Made by a program: the position numbers and the translations under genes. A DNA stretch of 51,305 nucleotides from Bacteroidota bacterium (GTDB lineage: Bacteria > Bacteroidota > Bacteroidia > UKL13-3). The notes beneath the pieces were generated by a model that had not been told where the DNA came from, did no database searches, and saw only the letters and a program-made list of their open reading frames with translations. The DNA is taken from positions 1 through 51,305 of the forward strand of contig JAZKBU010000018.1 of the NCBI GenBank assembly GCA_040388375.1, read 5' to 3'. Below, one piece after another: positions 7,379 through 15,996 of this stretch. The number at the start of each line of letters is the position of its first letter. Within the stretch, counting starts at the first letter, position 1.

Positions 7379-8960
7379 TTATTTAAGATGGCTTTTATAT
7401 AGCATAGGTGCCGCTTGCAGCTTCGGCTTAGCATGGATTCCATATAGTATTACCCCACTTATACTGATAAGTTTTTTCTTGCTTTTATTATTGGAACAAG
7501 AAATAAGGTTAAGCAAAAAAGATTCGGCTTGGTTCTTATTATACATAGTAATTGCCAGTTTTGGTTTAAACTTTTTTACTACTTACTGGATATGGAATGC
7601 AAGCCCAGGAGGTGGTGTATTTGCATGGGTTTTTGATACTTTTTTAATGATTTTGCCTTTTCTTATTTTTCATATAGTGAATAGAAAAACGCAACAGGTT
7701 AACTATTGGTTTTTTATAGCTTTATGGATTGGCATGGAACTGTTACACAGTCGTTGGGAATTTGCTTACCCTTGGTTAACTTTAGGAAATGTATTTGCAG
7801 CCTGGCCTAAACTCATTCAATGGTATGAATATACAGGTGTTTTTGGTGGAAGTTTATGGATATTGGCAGGCAGTGTAGCCGGCTTAAAATTATTCAATTA
7901 TTATAAAGAGCATAAAACCATTCCTGTTAAAAAGGTTTTCAATCAATTGTTCATTTATATACTGGCTCCTTTATTTGTGTCGTTTTACATTTTAACGGAT
8001 AGACATGAACCGAGAAAAGAGTTTAAACGTTTCAGTGAAATTACCATTGTACAACCTAACTTTGATTCTTACGAAAAATTTAACAGCATTACTCCTGACG
8101 GGCAAATAAAACAAATTATAAACTTAGCCTCCTCACAAATAAGCTCGACAACACATTTAATTTTAGCACCTGAAACTGCCATACAGGAAAATGTAGATGA
8201 ACGTAACTACGATAAGAATAATGCTATTAATTTATTAGATACTTTTATTAACCAACACGCAGGTTTGAGCTTGTTAACAGGGGCTAGCTCTTTTAAATTT
8301 TATTTTGATAAAGCTGAAATAACACCTACTGCAAGGCTTTACAAAGAAGACAATATATATTACGATTATTACAACACGGCTCTTTTTAAAAACAGTGCTG
8401 CTCCATGGCAAGCATACCATAAAAGTAAGTTAGTACCCGGTGTTGAAAATATGCCTTATGTAAATGTATTTCGTTTCTTAAAAAAATTTGTAATTGACTT
8501 AGGCGGCACTAGTGGTGGACTTGGTAGGGATAAAGAAGTTAGCAATTTTACTGATATTAATAAAGTGCAATATGCGCCTGTTATTTGTTACGAAAGTGTG
8601 TTTGGAGAATACGTAAGCAACTATGTAAAAAAGGGGGCCAATATTATTTGTATTATAACCAACGATGGCTGGTGGGGTAATACGGCTGGGTATAAACAAC
8701 ATTTTGAATATGCTAAATTACGCGCTATTGAAAACAGACGCTTTATAGCACGTTCAGCCAATACAGGTATCTCTGGATTTATTGATGATGAGGGCAATGT
8801 AATACAACAAAGCAAGTGGGATGAAGCTGTAGCTCTTAAACAAAAAGTACAAGTTAATAACGAAATTACTTTTTATACTAAATATGGCGACTATATAGCT
8901 TACATGGCGGCCTTTTATTTGCTATTTAATTTGCCTGTGTTGTTTAGAAGAAAACGTTAA
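7365..8960 (+). CDS. lnt: Apolipoprotein N-acyltransferase
   Basis: A 531-residue inner-membrane enzyme that adds the third acyl chain to the N-terminal Cys of lipoproteins. The N-terminal half has about six to seven membrane segments, including YPWLTLGNVFA near 135-145. The C-terminal half is a carbon-nitrogen hydrolase domain from about 225 on with the Glu-Lys-Cys triad: Glu in LILAPETA (about 270), Lys in YHKSKLVPGVE (about 353) and Cys in VICYESVFG (about 408). The family MPF-type residue string is replaced by VENMPYVN. ATG 7365 lies inside the end of rsmI; a TTG at 7356 is less likely. The stop overlaps that of the convergent SIR2-like gene. Many lipoproteins in this window would be substrates. 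Confidence 0.94.
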   Translation: MVKNNYLRWLLYSIGAACSFGLAWIPYSITPLILISFFLLLLLEQEIRLSKKDSAWFLLYIVIASFGLNFFTTYWIWNASPGGGVFAWVFDTFLMILPFLIFHIVNRKTQQVNYWFFIALWIGMELLHSRWEFAYPWLTLGNVFAAWPKLIQWYEYTGVFGGSLWILAGSVAGLKLFNYYKEHKTIPVKKVFNQLFIYILAPLFVSFYILTDRHEPRKEFKRFSEITIVQPNFDSYEKFNSITPDGQIKQIINLASSQISSTTHLILAPETAIQENVDERNYDKNNAINLLDTFINQHAGLSLLTGASSFKFYFDKAEITPTARLYKEDNIYYDYYNTALFKNSAAPWQAYHKSKLVPGVENMPYVNVFRFLKKFVIDLGGTSGGLGRDKEVSNFTDINKVQYAPVICYESVFGEYVSNYVKKGANIICIITNDGWWGNTAGYKQHFEYAKLRAIENRRFIARSANTGISGFIDDEGNVIQQSKWDEAVALKQKVQVNNEITFYTKYGDYIAYMAAFYLLFNLPVLFRRKR

Positions 8961-10177
8961 TTATTCAATTGGCTTTTTATAAAACTAATACAACCATCAA
9001 AGTGAAATTCAAACTCCACTTCTTCTTCTTTATGGTAATAGATATTTGTTATTTCTGAGTGATAAATTAAATTCTTTAATTTATCACTATTAACAGAAGT
9101 ATAGTTTAAATAGTTATCCCAAATTTGCAAAAAGATAAAGTATATTTTCCTAAAAATTTCGTCATTAGTTCTTTCTTCTAGTTTTAAATAATCAACAATT
9201 ATTACTTTTTTATAATTTCTAATATTTGCTCTTAAAATATTATTGATGTGTTTATCATTAAATGAATAACCAATAATTATAATTTCATTTGATGTATGAT
9301 AATCTAAAACAAACTTATTGTAAGCTTTATTATAATGGTCATTCAACATTTTTGTTGACTTATCAAATCCAGTAATCATATCAAAGTCATGTCTATTTTC
9401 ATGACTATCAAAATTACCCGTTCCTATTTCTTTAACAATAGAATTCATTGAACCCGCTCTATGGTTGAAAGCAGGCTCCGCGCCAATCAAGTATTTAGCG
9501 CTTACCAGATCTATTTGTCCATGCAGATGATTAAAATAATAGTTTTTGTTATCATTATTATCTCTTTCTGTATTCTTTCTGAAATCATTGATGGAATTTT
9601 CAATAACTAAATCGTAATTTAATGTGTGGTATTTAAACTCATATATTGAACATATTTTTTTAAAATAACTTTGTAATACATCAGATTCATTTGAACGAAG
9701 TTTAAAATATGCATAAATTACATTTAATATTAGTGCTTTAATTTTAAGCGTTTCATTCAAAGTAAAATCAGGATTATCAAATTTGTTTGACAAAACAATT
9801 GGCTTAAGCTTATGTTCAATTAAAATGGTCCCTTTAAGTTCTCCTTTTTTTGTGTCCGAAATCAGCTCACTTAAATAAATTAAATGCTCAAAATTTAAAT
9901 TTTTTGTATCCTCAACACCTAGCTCATTTTTAGCTATTTCGTAAAGTTCGGAATATTTATTAATTATAGCCTTACAATCATTTAAATAAGACTCTTTATC
10001 TAGCTTATTACCTAATTGTTCTTTGATACAATCGAATACTTCATCCTTAAAAAAACTATAATCCGTTATGACCTTGGTAATAAAATCCGTAGTTAATTTC
10101 TCTTTTGATTCAGTTTTTGGTTCCAAAAAATCAATTGAAAATCCTGCAGCAGTAAATAATATTAATTTTTCTTTCAT
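8957..10177 (-). CDS. SIR2-like domain protein, candidate antiphage NADase
   Basis: A 406-residue protein with the motif set of SIR2-like (sirtuin-fold) domains found in defence proteins. These are TAAGFSIDFLEP (9-20) in place of GAGFS, YHTLNYDLVIE (183-193) with Asn187, NHLHG (216-220) with His219, and IIIGYSFNDKHINNIL (300-315). Asn187 and His219 are at the positions that are catalytic in NAD-cleaving SIR2 defence proteins; this assignment is mine. No transmembrane, TIR, SLOG or other effector domain is visible. The gene is clearly AT-richer than its neighbours (sample lines near 18-20% GC against about 38% in lnt), suggesting transfer. It starts 17 bp after lysR on the same strand and ends overlapping the lnt stop. 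An AbiH-like assignment is the main alternative. Confidence 0.68.
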   Translation of the reverse strand: MKEKLILFTAAGFSIDFLEPKTESKEKLTTDFITKVITDYSFFKDEVFDCIKEQLGNKLDKESYLNDCKAIINKYSELYEIAKNELGVEDTKNLNFEHLIYLSELISDTKKGELKGTILIEHKLKPIVLSNKFDNPDFTLNETLKIKALILNVIYAYFKLRSNESDVLQSYFKKICSIYEFKYHTLNYDLVIENSINDFRKNTERDNNDNKNYYFNHLHGQIDLVSAKYLIGAEPAFNHRAGSMNSIVKEIGTGNFDSHENRHDFDMITGFDKSTKMLNDHYNKAYNKFVLDYHTSNEIIIIGYSFNDKHINNILRANIRNYKKVIIVDYLKLEERTNDEIFRKIYFIFLQIWDNYLNYTSVNSDKLKNLIYHSEITNIYYHKEEEVEFEFHFDGCISFIKSQLNN

Positions 10178-10194
10178 ATACTAATTAATCAATT

Positions 10195-11121
10195 TTATCT
10201 ATAAGTTTCGTACCATTCAAAGTGATTTTTTATAATACTTGCTTTATTGCTTTTTATAAAATTTAAAAATGCTAAAGCAACGGTAGATAAACTTTTTTGC
10301 TTTAGCCATATTAAATTCCAACTGGTTTTTATAGGAAATCCTTTAATGGGGATGATAAATAAATCTCCGTTTTGCAATTCGTTTTTCAAACCAATCAGCG
10401 GCATTACTGAACAGCCTAAACCTGCAATCACAGCTTGCTTTACGGCCTCGTTAGAAGTTAGCTCCAGCTTCTTTTTAACCTTTAAATTATTATTATCAAG
10501 ATATTGTTGCAGGGTAAGCCTAACTCCTGAACCCTCTTCCCTATATATTAAATTGATAGTAGTTAACACTTCTTTGCTCTTGCCCTTAAACTTAGCAGCC
10601 CACTCTGCATTACCCACTAAATACAATTTGTTTTGAAGCAGTTCTTCTTTCTCTATATTTAACTTATCAGGTAAAACGGATACGAGACTAAAATCAGTTT
10701 CATTTCTGCTTAAAGCATCAATTGCCTTTGCCCTGTTGGTCACATCAAGCAATAGTTCTATTTCCTGATTTTGATTTAAAAAGTCGGTTAAGAAATAAGG
10801 CATGACATACTTACCGGTTGATACCACAGCTATTTTTAATTTACCGGTTGTTTTTCCCTTAAAAAGGGATGTTTTATATTCAATAGCATTTACTTCATCT
10901 ATAATTTTTTTACCCGCTATGGCTATTTCTTTCCCAAAATGGGTTATGTAAATTTTACGTCCAATAATTTCGGTGAGTGGAACATCAAACTGTTCCTGAA
11001 AATTTTTGAGCTGAATAGAAACAGCCGGTTGAGATAAATTTAATTCTTCCGCAGCCTTGGTAATACTTGCAGTTTTAGCAATTTTAACAAAGACCTGCAA
11101 TTGGTGTAAAGTATAATTCAT
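10195..11121 (-). CDS. LysR-family transcriptional regulator
   Basis: A 308-residue regulator. Residues 4-63 form the LysR winged helix (LHQLQVFVKIAKTASITKAA, LNLSQPAVSIQLKNFQ). Residues about 90-300 form the two-lobed periplasmic-binding-like effector domain (GKLKIAVVSTGKYVMPYFL). Sequence resembles the CysB/CbbR-type branch; the effector is unknown. It is divergent from the RND efflux operon, with a TTATG-N5-CATAA dyad and promoter boxes in the 128-bp gap, so control of efflux and of its own gene is the natural inference. It is full length. The SIR2-like gene downstream may be transcribed by read-through. Confidence 0.92.
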   Translation of the reverse strand: MNYTLHQLQVFVKIAKTASITKAAEELNLSQPAVSIQLKNFQEQFDVPLTEIIGRKIYITHFGKEIAIAGKKIIDEVNAIEYKTSLFKGKTTGKLKIAVVSTGKYVMPYFLTDFLNQNQEIELLLDVTNRAKAIDALSRNETDFSLVSVLPDKLNIEKEELLQNKLYLVGNAEWAAKFKGKSKEVLTTINLIYREEGSGVRLTLQQYLDNNNLKVKKKLELTSNEAVKQAVIAGLGCSVMPLIGLKNELQNGDLFIIPIKGFPIKTSWNLIWLKQKSLSTVALAFLNFIKSNKASIIKNHFEWYETYR

Positions 11122-11130
11122 AAATAATTT

Positions 11131-11145
11131 TTATGTATATCATAA
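11131..11145. promoter_or_regulatory. Putative LysR-type operator (TTATG-N5-CATAA)
   Basis: TTATGTATATCATAA has perfect 5-bp arms and the T-N11-A layout of LysR boxes. It lies 9 bp upstream of the lysR start codon and directly downstream of the lysR -7 box, where a bound autorepressor would block transcription. Confidence 0.5.
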
Positions 11146-11153
11146 CAAATATA
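11146..11153 (-). promoter_or_regulatory. lysR -7 promoter box
   Basis: The minus strand reads TATATTTG, an exact TAnnTTTG match, 24 bp upstream of the lysR ATG. It abuts the LysR-type dyad. No good -33 TTTG is visible. Confidence 0.45.
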
Positions 11154-11178
11154 AATATAAATTAACAGAACTTGGTAG

Positions 11179-11186
11179 TAGTTTTG
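11179..11186 (+). promoter_or_regulatory. RND efflux operon -7 promoter box
   Basis: TAGTTTTG is an exact TAnnTTTG match, 63 bp upstream of the ATG at 11250, on the efflux-operon strand of the lysR divergent region. The -33 position is AT-rich with no TTTG, which fits an activator-dependent promoter. Confidence 0.45.
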
Positions 11187-11249
11187 CGCAGTATTTAATG
11201 ACAATATTTTTAATTACATTAATCAACAAGCGATAGCGATACATTATAA

Positions 11250-11606
11250 ATGAGTAAAAAAGTTCCATACTACCTTTTTATACTAATAATCGCAGTGTTT
11301 TTGAACAGCATTATACAACCAGCGTTTCAAAGTATTTTTAAAACGAACAAGTATCATGTAACAAATATCCATAAAACTCATTTACCGGATGGTATAAAAA
11401 CAATTGATTGTATTAATGAGACGGAGGAAGATTTTGGTGAAGATAAACTAGAAACTCCTTTACAAAGTTCATTTTATTTAAACCTTAACTTACTTAATAT
11501 AAAATTAGTCAACCTGCCTGCAGGCTTACCTTCTTATTATAATTCCAATAAAAATCTTTACAGTAACGTAGCTACTAATATTGCCCTCGGCATATTCAGA
11601 ATTTAG
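11250..11606 (+). CDS. Small membrane-anchored or exported protein, first gene of RND operon
   Basis: I do not recognise the family. It is a 118-residue protein with a hydrophobic N-terminal segment (residues about 7-25, YYLFILIIAVFLNSII) that could be a membrane anchor or uncleaved signal. An acidic stretch follows (NETEEDFGEDKLE, about 58-70), and a C-terminal part rich in Asn, Leu and Tyr. It lies 86 bp upstream of the RND adaptor gene on the same strand and downstream of the only clear promoter box, so it is probably co-transcribed with the pump. It could be a small accessory or leader-type protein of the efflux system; this is inference from position only. Codon use looks like that of its neighbours. 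Confidence 0.6.
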   Translation: MSKKVPYYLFILIIAVFLNSIIQPAFQSIFKTNKYHVTNIHKTHLPDGIKTIDCINETEEDFGEDKLETPLQSSFYLNLNLLNIKLVNLPAGLPSYYNSNKNLYSNVATNIALGIFRI

Positions 11607-11692
11607 GCCTGTTTCCCTTGCAGCGGTGTAGCCTTTACACCAAACGTTATTTCATTTTATCATCAATTTATTATTAAACCAATAGTCAAATC

Positions 11693-12775
11693 ATGAGGAA
11701 GATTCTCATTTTTGCGGCTTTATGTGCTTTATTGAGCCAAACAAGCTGTAAATTTAAAACAGAAGAAAAAGAAGAAGAAAGTAAATTTCTAGTTACCAGC
11801 CCGTTAAAAAAAGACACCTTAATTACGAGGGAATACGTATCCCAAATCCATGCCATCAGCCATATAGAGCTACGTGCCTTGGAGAGAGGTTATTTACAGG
11901 ATATTTATGTTGATGAGGGGCAACACGTAAAAAAAGGACAGCTTATGTTTAAGATAATGCCTTTGTTATACCAAGCGGAATTACAAAAATCAAACGCTGA
12001 AGCCCAATACGCAGAAATTGAATACCAGAATACAAAAAAATTATCTGACAGTAATATTGTATCGCCTAATGAACTAGCCTTAGCCAAAGCTAAATTAGAT
12101 AAAGCCAAAGCAGAAGTTTCTCTGGCCCAAACTCATTTACAGTTTACCGAAATACGTGCTCCTTTTGATGGCATCATGGATCATTTCCAAGTACGGTTAG
12201 GAAGTTTGATAAACGAAGGTGATTTACTTAGCACTTTATCGGACAACAGCCAAATGTGGGTTTACTTTAATGTACCAGAAGCTGAGTACTTAAATTACAA
12301 AACCAATATTACTACTGAAAACCTGTTAAGGGTTAATTTACTAATGGCTAACGGCCAGATTTTTGAATACCCCGGAGAAGTTAAAGCCATTGAAGCCGAT
12401 TTTAATAACGAAACAGGAAACATTGCTTTCAGGGCTACTTTCCCTAATCAAAAAGGGTTGTTACGCCATGGCGAAACCGGTAATATTCAAATGTCTGTAC
12501 CGCTTAAAAACGCCATTATTATTCCTCAAAAATCCACTTTCGAAATATTGGAAAAACGATATGTTTTTGTGGTTGATAAGGACAATGTGGTAAGACAAAG
12601 GGAAATAAACATTGAAGCTGAATTACCGGATTTATATATTGTTAAATCGGGACTGAAAGAAAATGAAAGAATACTGTTAGAAGGCATTCGTAAAGTAAGT
12701 GATAACCAAAAAATAGAATACGAATACGAAAAACCTGAGGAGGTTATTTCTCATTTAAACGTATACGTTGAATAA
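11693..12775 (+). CDS. RND efflux periplasmic adaptor (membrane fusion protein), lipoprotein
   Basis: A 360-residue adaptor of the HlyD/AcrA family that bridges the RND pump and the outer-membrane channel. The N terminus is a lipoprotein signal with Cys19 (LLSQTSC). Residues about 50-80 form the first half of the lipoyl domain (GYLQDIYVDEGQHVKKGQL). A coiled hairpin covers about 88-150, and the second lipoyl half is RAPFDGIMDHFQVRLGS. The beta-barrel and membrane-proximal domains follow. It sits 17 bp upstream of the permease gene, and the order adaptor-permease-outer factor is the standard one. The substrate range cannot be read from sequence. Confidence 0.94.
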   Translation: MRKILIFAALCALLSQTSCKFKTEEKEEESKFLVTSPLKKDTLITREYVSQIHAISHIELRALERGYLQDIYVDEGQHVKKGQLMFKIMPLLYQAELQKSNAEAQYAEIEYQNTKKLSDSNIVSPNELALAKAKLDKAKAEVSLAQTHLQFTEIRAPFDGIMDHFQVRLGSLINEGDLLSTLSDNSQMWVYFNVPEAEYLNYKTNITTENLLRVNLLMANGQIFEYPGEVKAIEADFNNETGNIAFRATFPNQKGLLRHGETGNIQMSVPLKNAIIIPQKSTFEILEKRYVFVVDKDNVVRQREINIEAELPDLYIVKSGLKENERILLEGIRKVSDNQKIEYEYEKPEEVISHLNVYVE

Positions 12776-12792
12776 TTTAAATAAATAAAAAG

Positions 12793-15700
12793 ATGTTCAA
12801 TAAATTTCTGAAACGACCGGTACTCGCTATTGTACTATCGTTAGTAATTATTTTTATGGGTGTATTGGCTATTAAAACATTGCCAACATCGCAGTTCCCT
12901 TCCATTGCACCGCCAATGGTAATGGTAACTGCATCGTACCCAGGTGCTAGCGCAAAGTCGTTAGCCGAATCTGTTATTATTCCTTTAGAGCAAGCATTGA
13001 ATGGTGCGTGGGGAATGAAATATATGACTTCCGATGCTACCAGTGCGGGTGAAGCCAATATTCAAATTGTATTTAATTTAGGCACCGACCCGGACCAGGC
13101 ACTGGTGCAGGTTTCAAACAGGGTGCAGCAGGTGCTAAACAGGTTACCAACTTTGGTGCAAAGGGAAGGTGTTGTGGTAACTCCTATTATGCCGAGTATG
13201 TTAATGTATGTGAATCTTTACAGTAAGGATGCAAATGCTAACATGAAGTTCCTTTTTAACTACGCGGGTGTAAATATGATACCTGAATTACAGCGTTTAA
13301 ATGGTATCGGGCAAGCTAAAATTTTAGGTAGCAGGCAGTATGCTATGCGTATATGGTTAAACCCTGACAGGATGAGGGCTTATAATGTATCGCCTGACGA
13401 AATAATGACTGCCTTAAGTGACCAAAGTATTATTGGTAAGCCGGGTAGGATTGGAAGAGGTGATGGAAGCAGGGCTGAAGCATTGGAATACGTATTGGCT
13501 TATTCTGATCGTTTTAACGACCCTGCACAATACGAAAATGTAATTATCAGGGCCAATGCAAACGGGGAAATTCTGCGTTTAAAAGACATGGCCAAAGTGG
13601 TTTTGGGAAGTGAGTATTACGATATTTATTCTAACCTGAACGGAAGTCCATCTGCAGCTATTGTACTGAAGCAAACTTATGGTAGTAATGCCAGCGAAGT
13701 AATTGAACAAGTAAAAACCAAACTGGATGAACTGAAAAAAACATTCCCGCCTGGTATGGATTATGAAATTAGTTATGACGTTTCTAATTTCCTTGATGCA
13801 TCAACGGAAAATGTAATTCATACATTACGCGATGCGTTTATTTTGGTGGCATTGGTAGTGTTCTTGTTTCTGGGTGATTGGCGATCCACTTTAATTCCAA
13901 CACTGGCAGTGCCTGTATCGTTAATTGGTGCCTTTATGTTTATGCAGCTCTTTGGACTGACAATTAATATGATTACACTCTTTGCCTTGGTACTGGCCAT
14001 TGGTATTGTGGTGGATGATGCTATTGTGGTGGTGGAAGCCGTGCATGCTAAAATGGAAGAAGAGCCTCATTTATCGCCTTACCAAGCGGTACAAAAAGTA
14101 ATCAGGGAAATTAGCGGAGCAGTAATAGCCATTACTTTATTAATGACCGCAGTATTTGTTCCTGTAGCATTTATGACTGGCCCTGTAGGTATTTTTTACA
14201 GACAATTTGCTATTACTATGGCTACTTCTATTGTTATTTCTGGCTTTGTAGCACTTACGCTTACACCTGTTCTTTGTGCTATGATTTTAAAAAACAACCA
14301 TGGTAAACCAAGAAAGAAAACATGGCTGAACAGATTCTTAGATAAATTTAACCATGCGTTTGATAAACTAACCGGTAAGTATGTTGGCTTATTAAAATTA
14401 ATAGTAAACAGAAGGGTTATTACCTTTGGTATATTATTGGCTTTTGGCTTGGGTATATTGGGTATTAGTCAAACGTTGCCTTCCGGATTTATTCCTAGCG
14501 AAGATCAGGGAATGATTTACGCTATTATTCAAACACCTCCAGGCTCTACTTTGGAAAGAACTAATGATGTATCAAGTCAATTGCAAAAAATTGTTCAAAA
14601 GGTGGAAGGAGTACAATCTATTTCCTCCATTGCGGGTTACGAGGTACTGACTGAAGGCAGGGGTTCAAATGCAGGAACTTGTTTGATTAACTTAAAACCA
14701 TGGAACGAACGCAAGCATAATGTTAACGAAATTATTTATGAGTTAGAAGAAAAATCAAAAGCCATTCCGGGAGCAACCATTGAGTTTTTTGATCCACCGG
14801 CAGTGCCTGGTTACGGAGCAGCGGGAGGTTTTGCTTTGCAATTATTAGACAAGACCAACTCGGGTGATTACAACCAATTGGAAAAAGTAAAAAATGATTT
14901 CATGAAGGAGCTTGCGAAACGTAAAGAGTTAACAGGTTTATTTACTTTTTTCAGTGCTAACTATCCGCAATACGAAATAGAAATAGATAATAAGCTGGCT
15001 ATGCAAAAAGGTGTTTCCATTGGCAATGCCATGAATACTTTATCCATTTTTGTAGGAAGTACTTATGAGCTCGGCTTTATTAAGTTTCAACGCTTTTTCA
15101 AAGTGTTTGTGCAAGCCGCTCCTGAATTTAGAAGGTTGCCTTCTGATGTAATGAAATTGTATGTAAAAAATGATCGTGGTGAAATGGTTCCATTTTCTGC
15201 CTTCATGAAAATTGTAAAGAAACAAGGTGCTAATGAAATAAACAGGTATAACATGTACAATACTGCTGGTATTAGAGGTGCTCCTGCTAAAGGATACAGT
15301 AGTGGTGAAGCTATAAAAGCAGTACAGGAAGTTGCCGCTAAAACATTGCCACATGGCTTTGATATTGATTGGGCAGCACTCTCGTACGATGAAGTAAGAC
15401 GTGGAAATGAAGCACTTTACATTTTTATTGTGGTGCTGATATTTGTGTACTTTGTATTGGCGGCCCAGTACGAAAGTTTTATTATACCTTTAGCAGTAGT
15501 ATTCTCATTACCCGCGGGTGTTTTTGGTTCGTTTTTATTACTGAAGGTAATGGGACTGGCCAATGATATTTATGCGCAGGTGGGCTTGGTGATGTTGGTT
15601 GGTTTATTAGGCAAGAATGCTGTTTTGATTGTAGAGTTTGCCATGCAAAAACAACGCGAAGGGGCTAGTGTTTTAGATGCTGCCATTGAAGGTGCTAAAG

Positions 15701-15996
15701 TGCGTTTCCGTCCCATTTTAATGACTTCTTTTGCTTTCATAGCCGGATTAATTCCGTTGATACTTGCCCATGGTGCAGGTGCAATTGGTAACAGAACTAT
15801 TGGCTCATCGGCTTTAGGGGGCATGCTTTTCGGAACCATTTTCGGGGTAATCATCGTCCCCGGATTGTACTTTATTTTTGGCAAACTGGCTGAAGGTAGA
15901 AAACTAATAAAACACGAAGATGAAAATTCATTAACCGAGGATTTTGTTCACAGAGTTGACAATTTCCCAATAACTGAAGATGACACTAATGAGTAA
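12793..15996 (+). CDS. RND multidrug efflux permease, HAE1 (AcrB-like) family
   Basis: A 1067-residue proton-driven inner-membrane transporter. The start MFNKFLKRPVLAIVLSLVII is the usual first transmembrane helix, and two large periplasmic loops lie between TM1-2 and TM7-8. The fourth helix carries the proton-relay pair in GIVVDDAIVVVEAV. The helix near GLVMLVGLLGKNAVLIVEFA is the matching one in the second half and holds the conserved Lys. Full length for the family, with no frameshift. The substrates are unknown; homologues export antibiotics, dyes and bile-type detergents. Its stop lies 16 bp inside the longest reading frame of the outer-membrane factor gene, so the two are translationally coupled or nearly so. 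Confidence 0.96.
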   Translation: MFNKFLKRPVLAIVLSLVIIFMGVLAIKTLPTSQFPSIAPPMVMVTASYPGASAKSLAESVIIPLEQALNGAWGMKYMTSDATSAGEANIQIVFNLGTDPDQALVQVSNRVQQVLNRLPTLVQREGVVVTPIMPSMLMYVNLYSKDANANMKFLFNYAGVNMIPELQRLNGIGQAKILGSRQYAMRIWLNPDRMRAYNVSPDEIMTALSDQSIIGKPGRIGRGDGSRAEALEYVLAYSDRFNDPAQYENVIIRANANGEILRLKDMAKVVLGSEYYDIYSNLNGSPSAAIVLKQTYGSNASEVIEQVKTKLDELKKTFPPGMDYEISYDVSNFLDASTENVIHTLRDAFILVALVVFLFLGDWRSTLIPTLAVPVSLIGAFMFMQLFGLTINMITLFALVLAIGIVVDDAIVVVEAVHAKMEEEPHLSPYQAVQKVIREISGAVIAITLLMTAVFVPVAFMTGPVGIFYRQFAITMATSIVISGFVALTLTPVLCAMILKNNHGKPRKKTWLNRFLDKFNHAFDKLTGKYVGLLKLIVNRRVITFGILLAFGLGILGISQTLPSGFIPSEDQGMIYAIIQTPPGSTLERTNDVSSQLQKIVQKVEGVQSISSIAGYEVLTEGRGSNAGTCLINLKPWNERKHNVNEIIYELEEKSKAIPGATIEFFDPPAVPGYGAAGGFALQLLDKTNSGDYNQLEKVKNDFMKELAKRKELTGLFTFFSANYPQYEIEIDNKLAMQKGVSIGNAMNTLSIFVGSTYELGFIKFQRFFKVFVQAAPEFRRLPSDVMKLYVKNDRGEMVPFSAFMKIVKKQGANEINRYNMYNTAGIRGAPAKGYSSGEAIKAVQEVAAKTLPHGFDIDWAALSYDEVRRGNEALYIFIVVLIFVYFVLAAQYESFIIPLAVVFSLPAGVFGSFLLLKVMGLANDIYAQVGLVMLVGLLGKNAVLIVEFAMQKQREGASVLDAAIEGAKVRFRPILMTSFAFIAGLIPLILAHGAGAIGNRTIGSSALGGMLFGTIFGVIIVPGLYFIFGKLAEGRKLIKHEDENSLTEDFVHRVDNFPITEDDTNE

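Noticed and set aside
10247-10636. Plus-strand 129-codon open frame inside the lysR gene
   Set aside because: It lies wholly antisense to a well-conserved LysR gene and its translation has no recognisable domain, so it is a shadow frame.
11625-11641. GGTGTA/TACACC hairpin between the small gene and the RND adaptor gene
   Set aside because: The stem is 6 bp with no following T-run, so it is not called a terminator; a minor RNA structure is possible.
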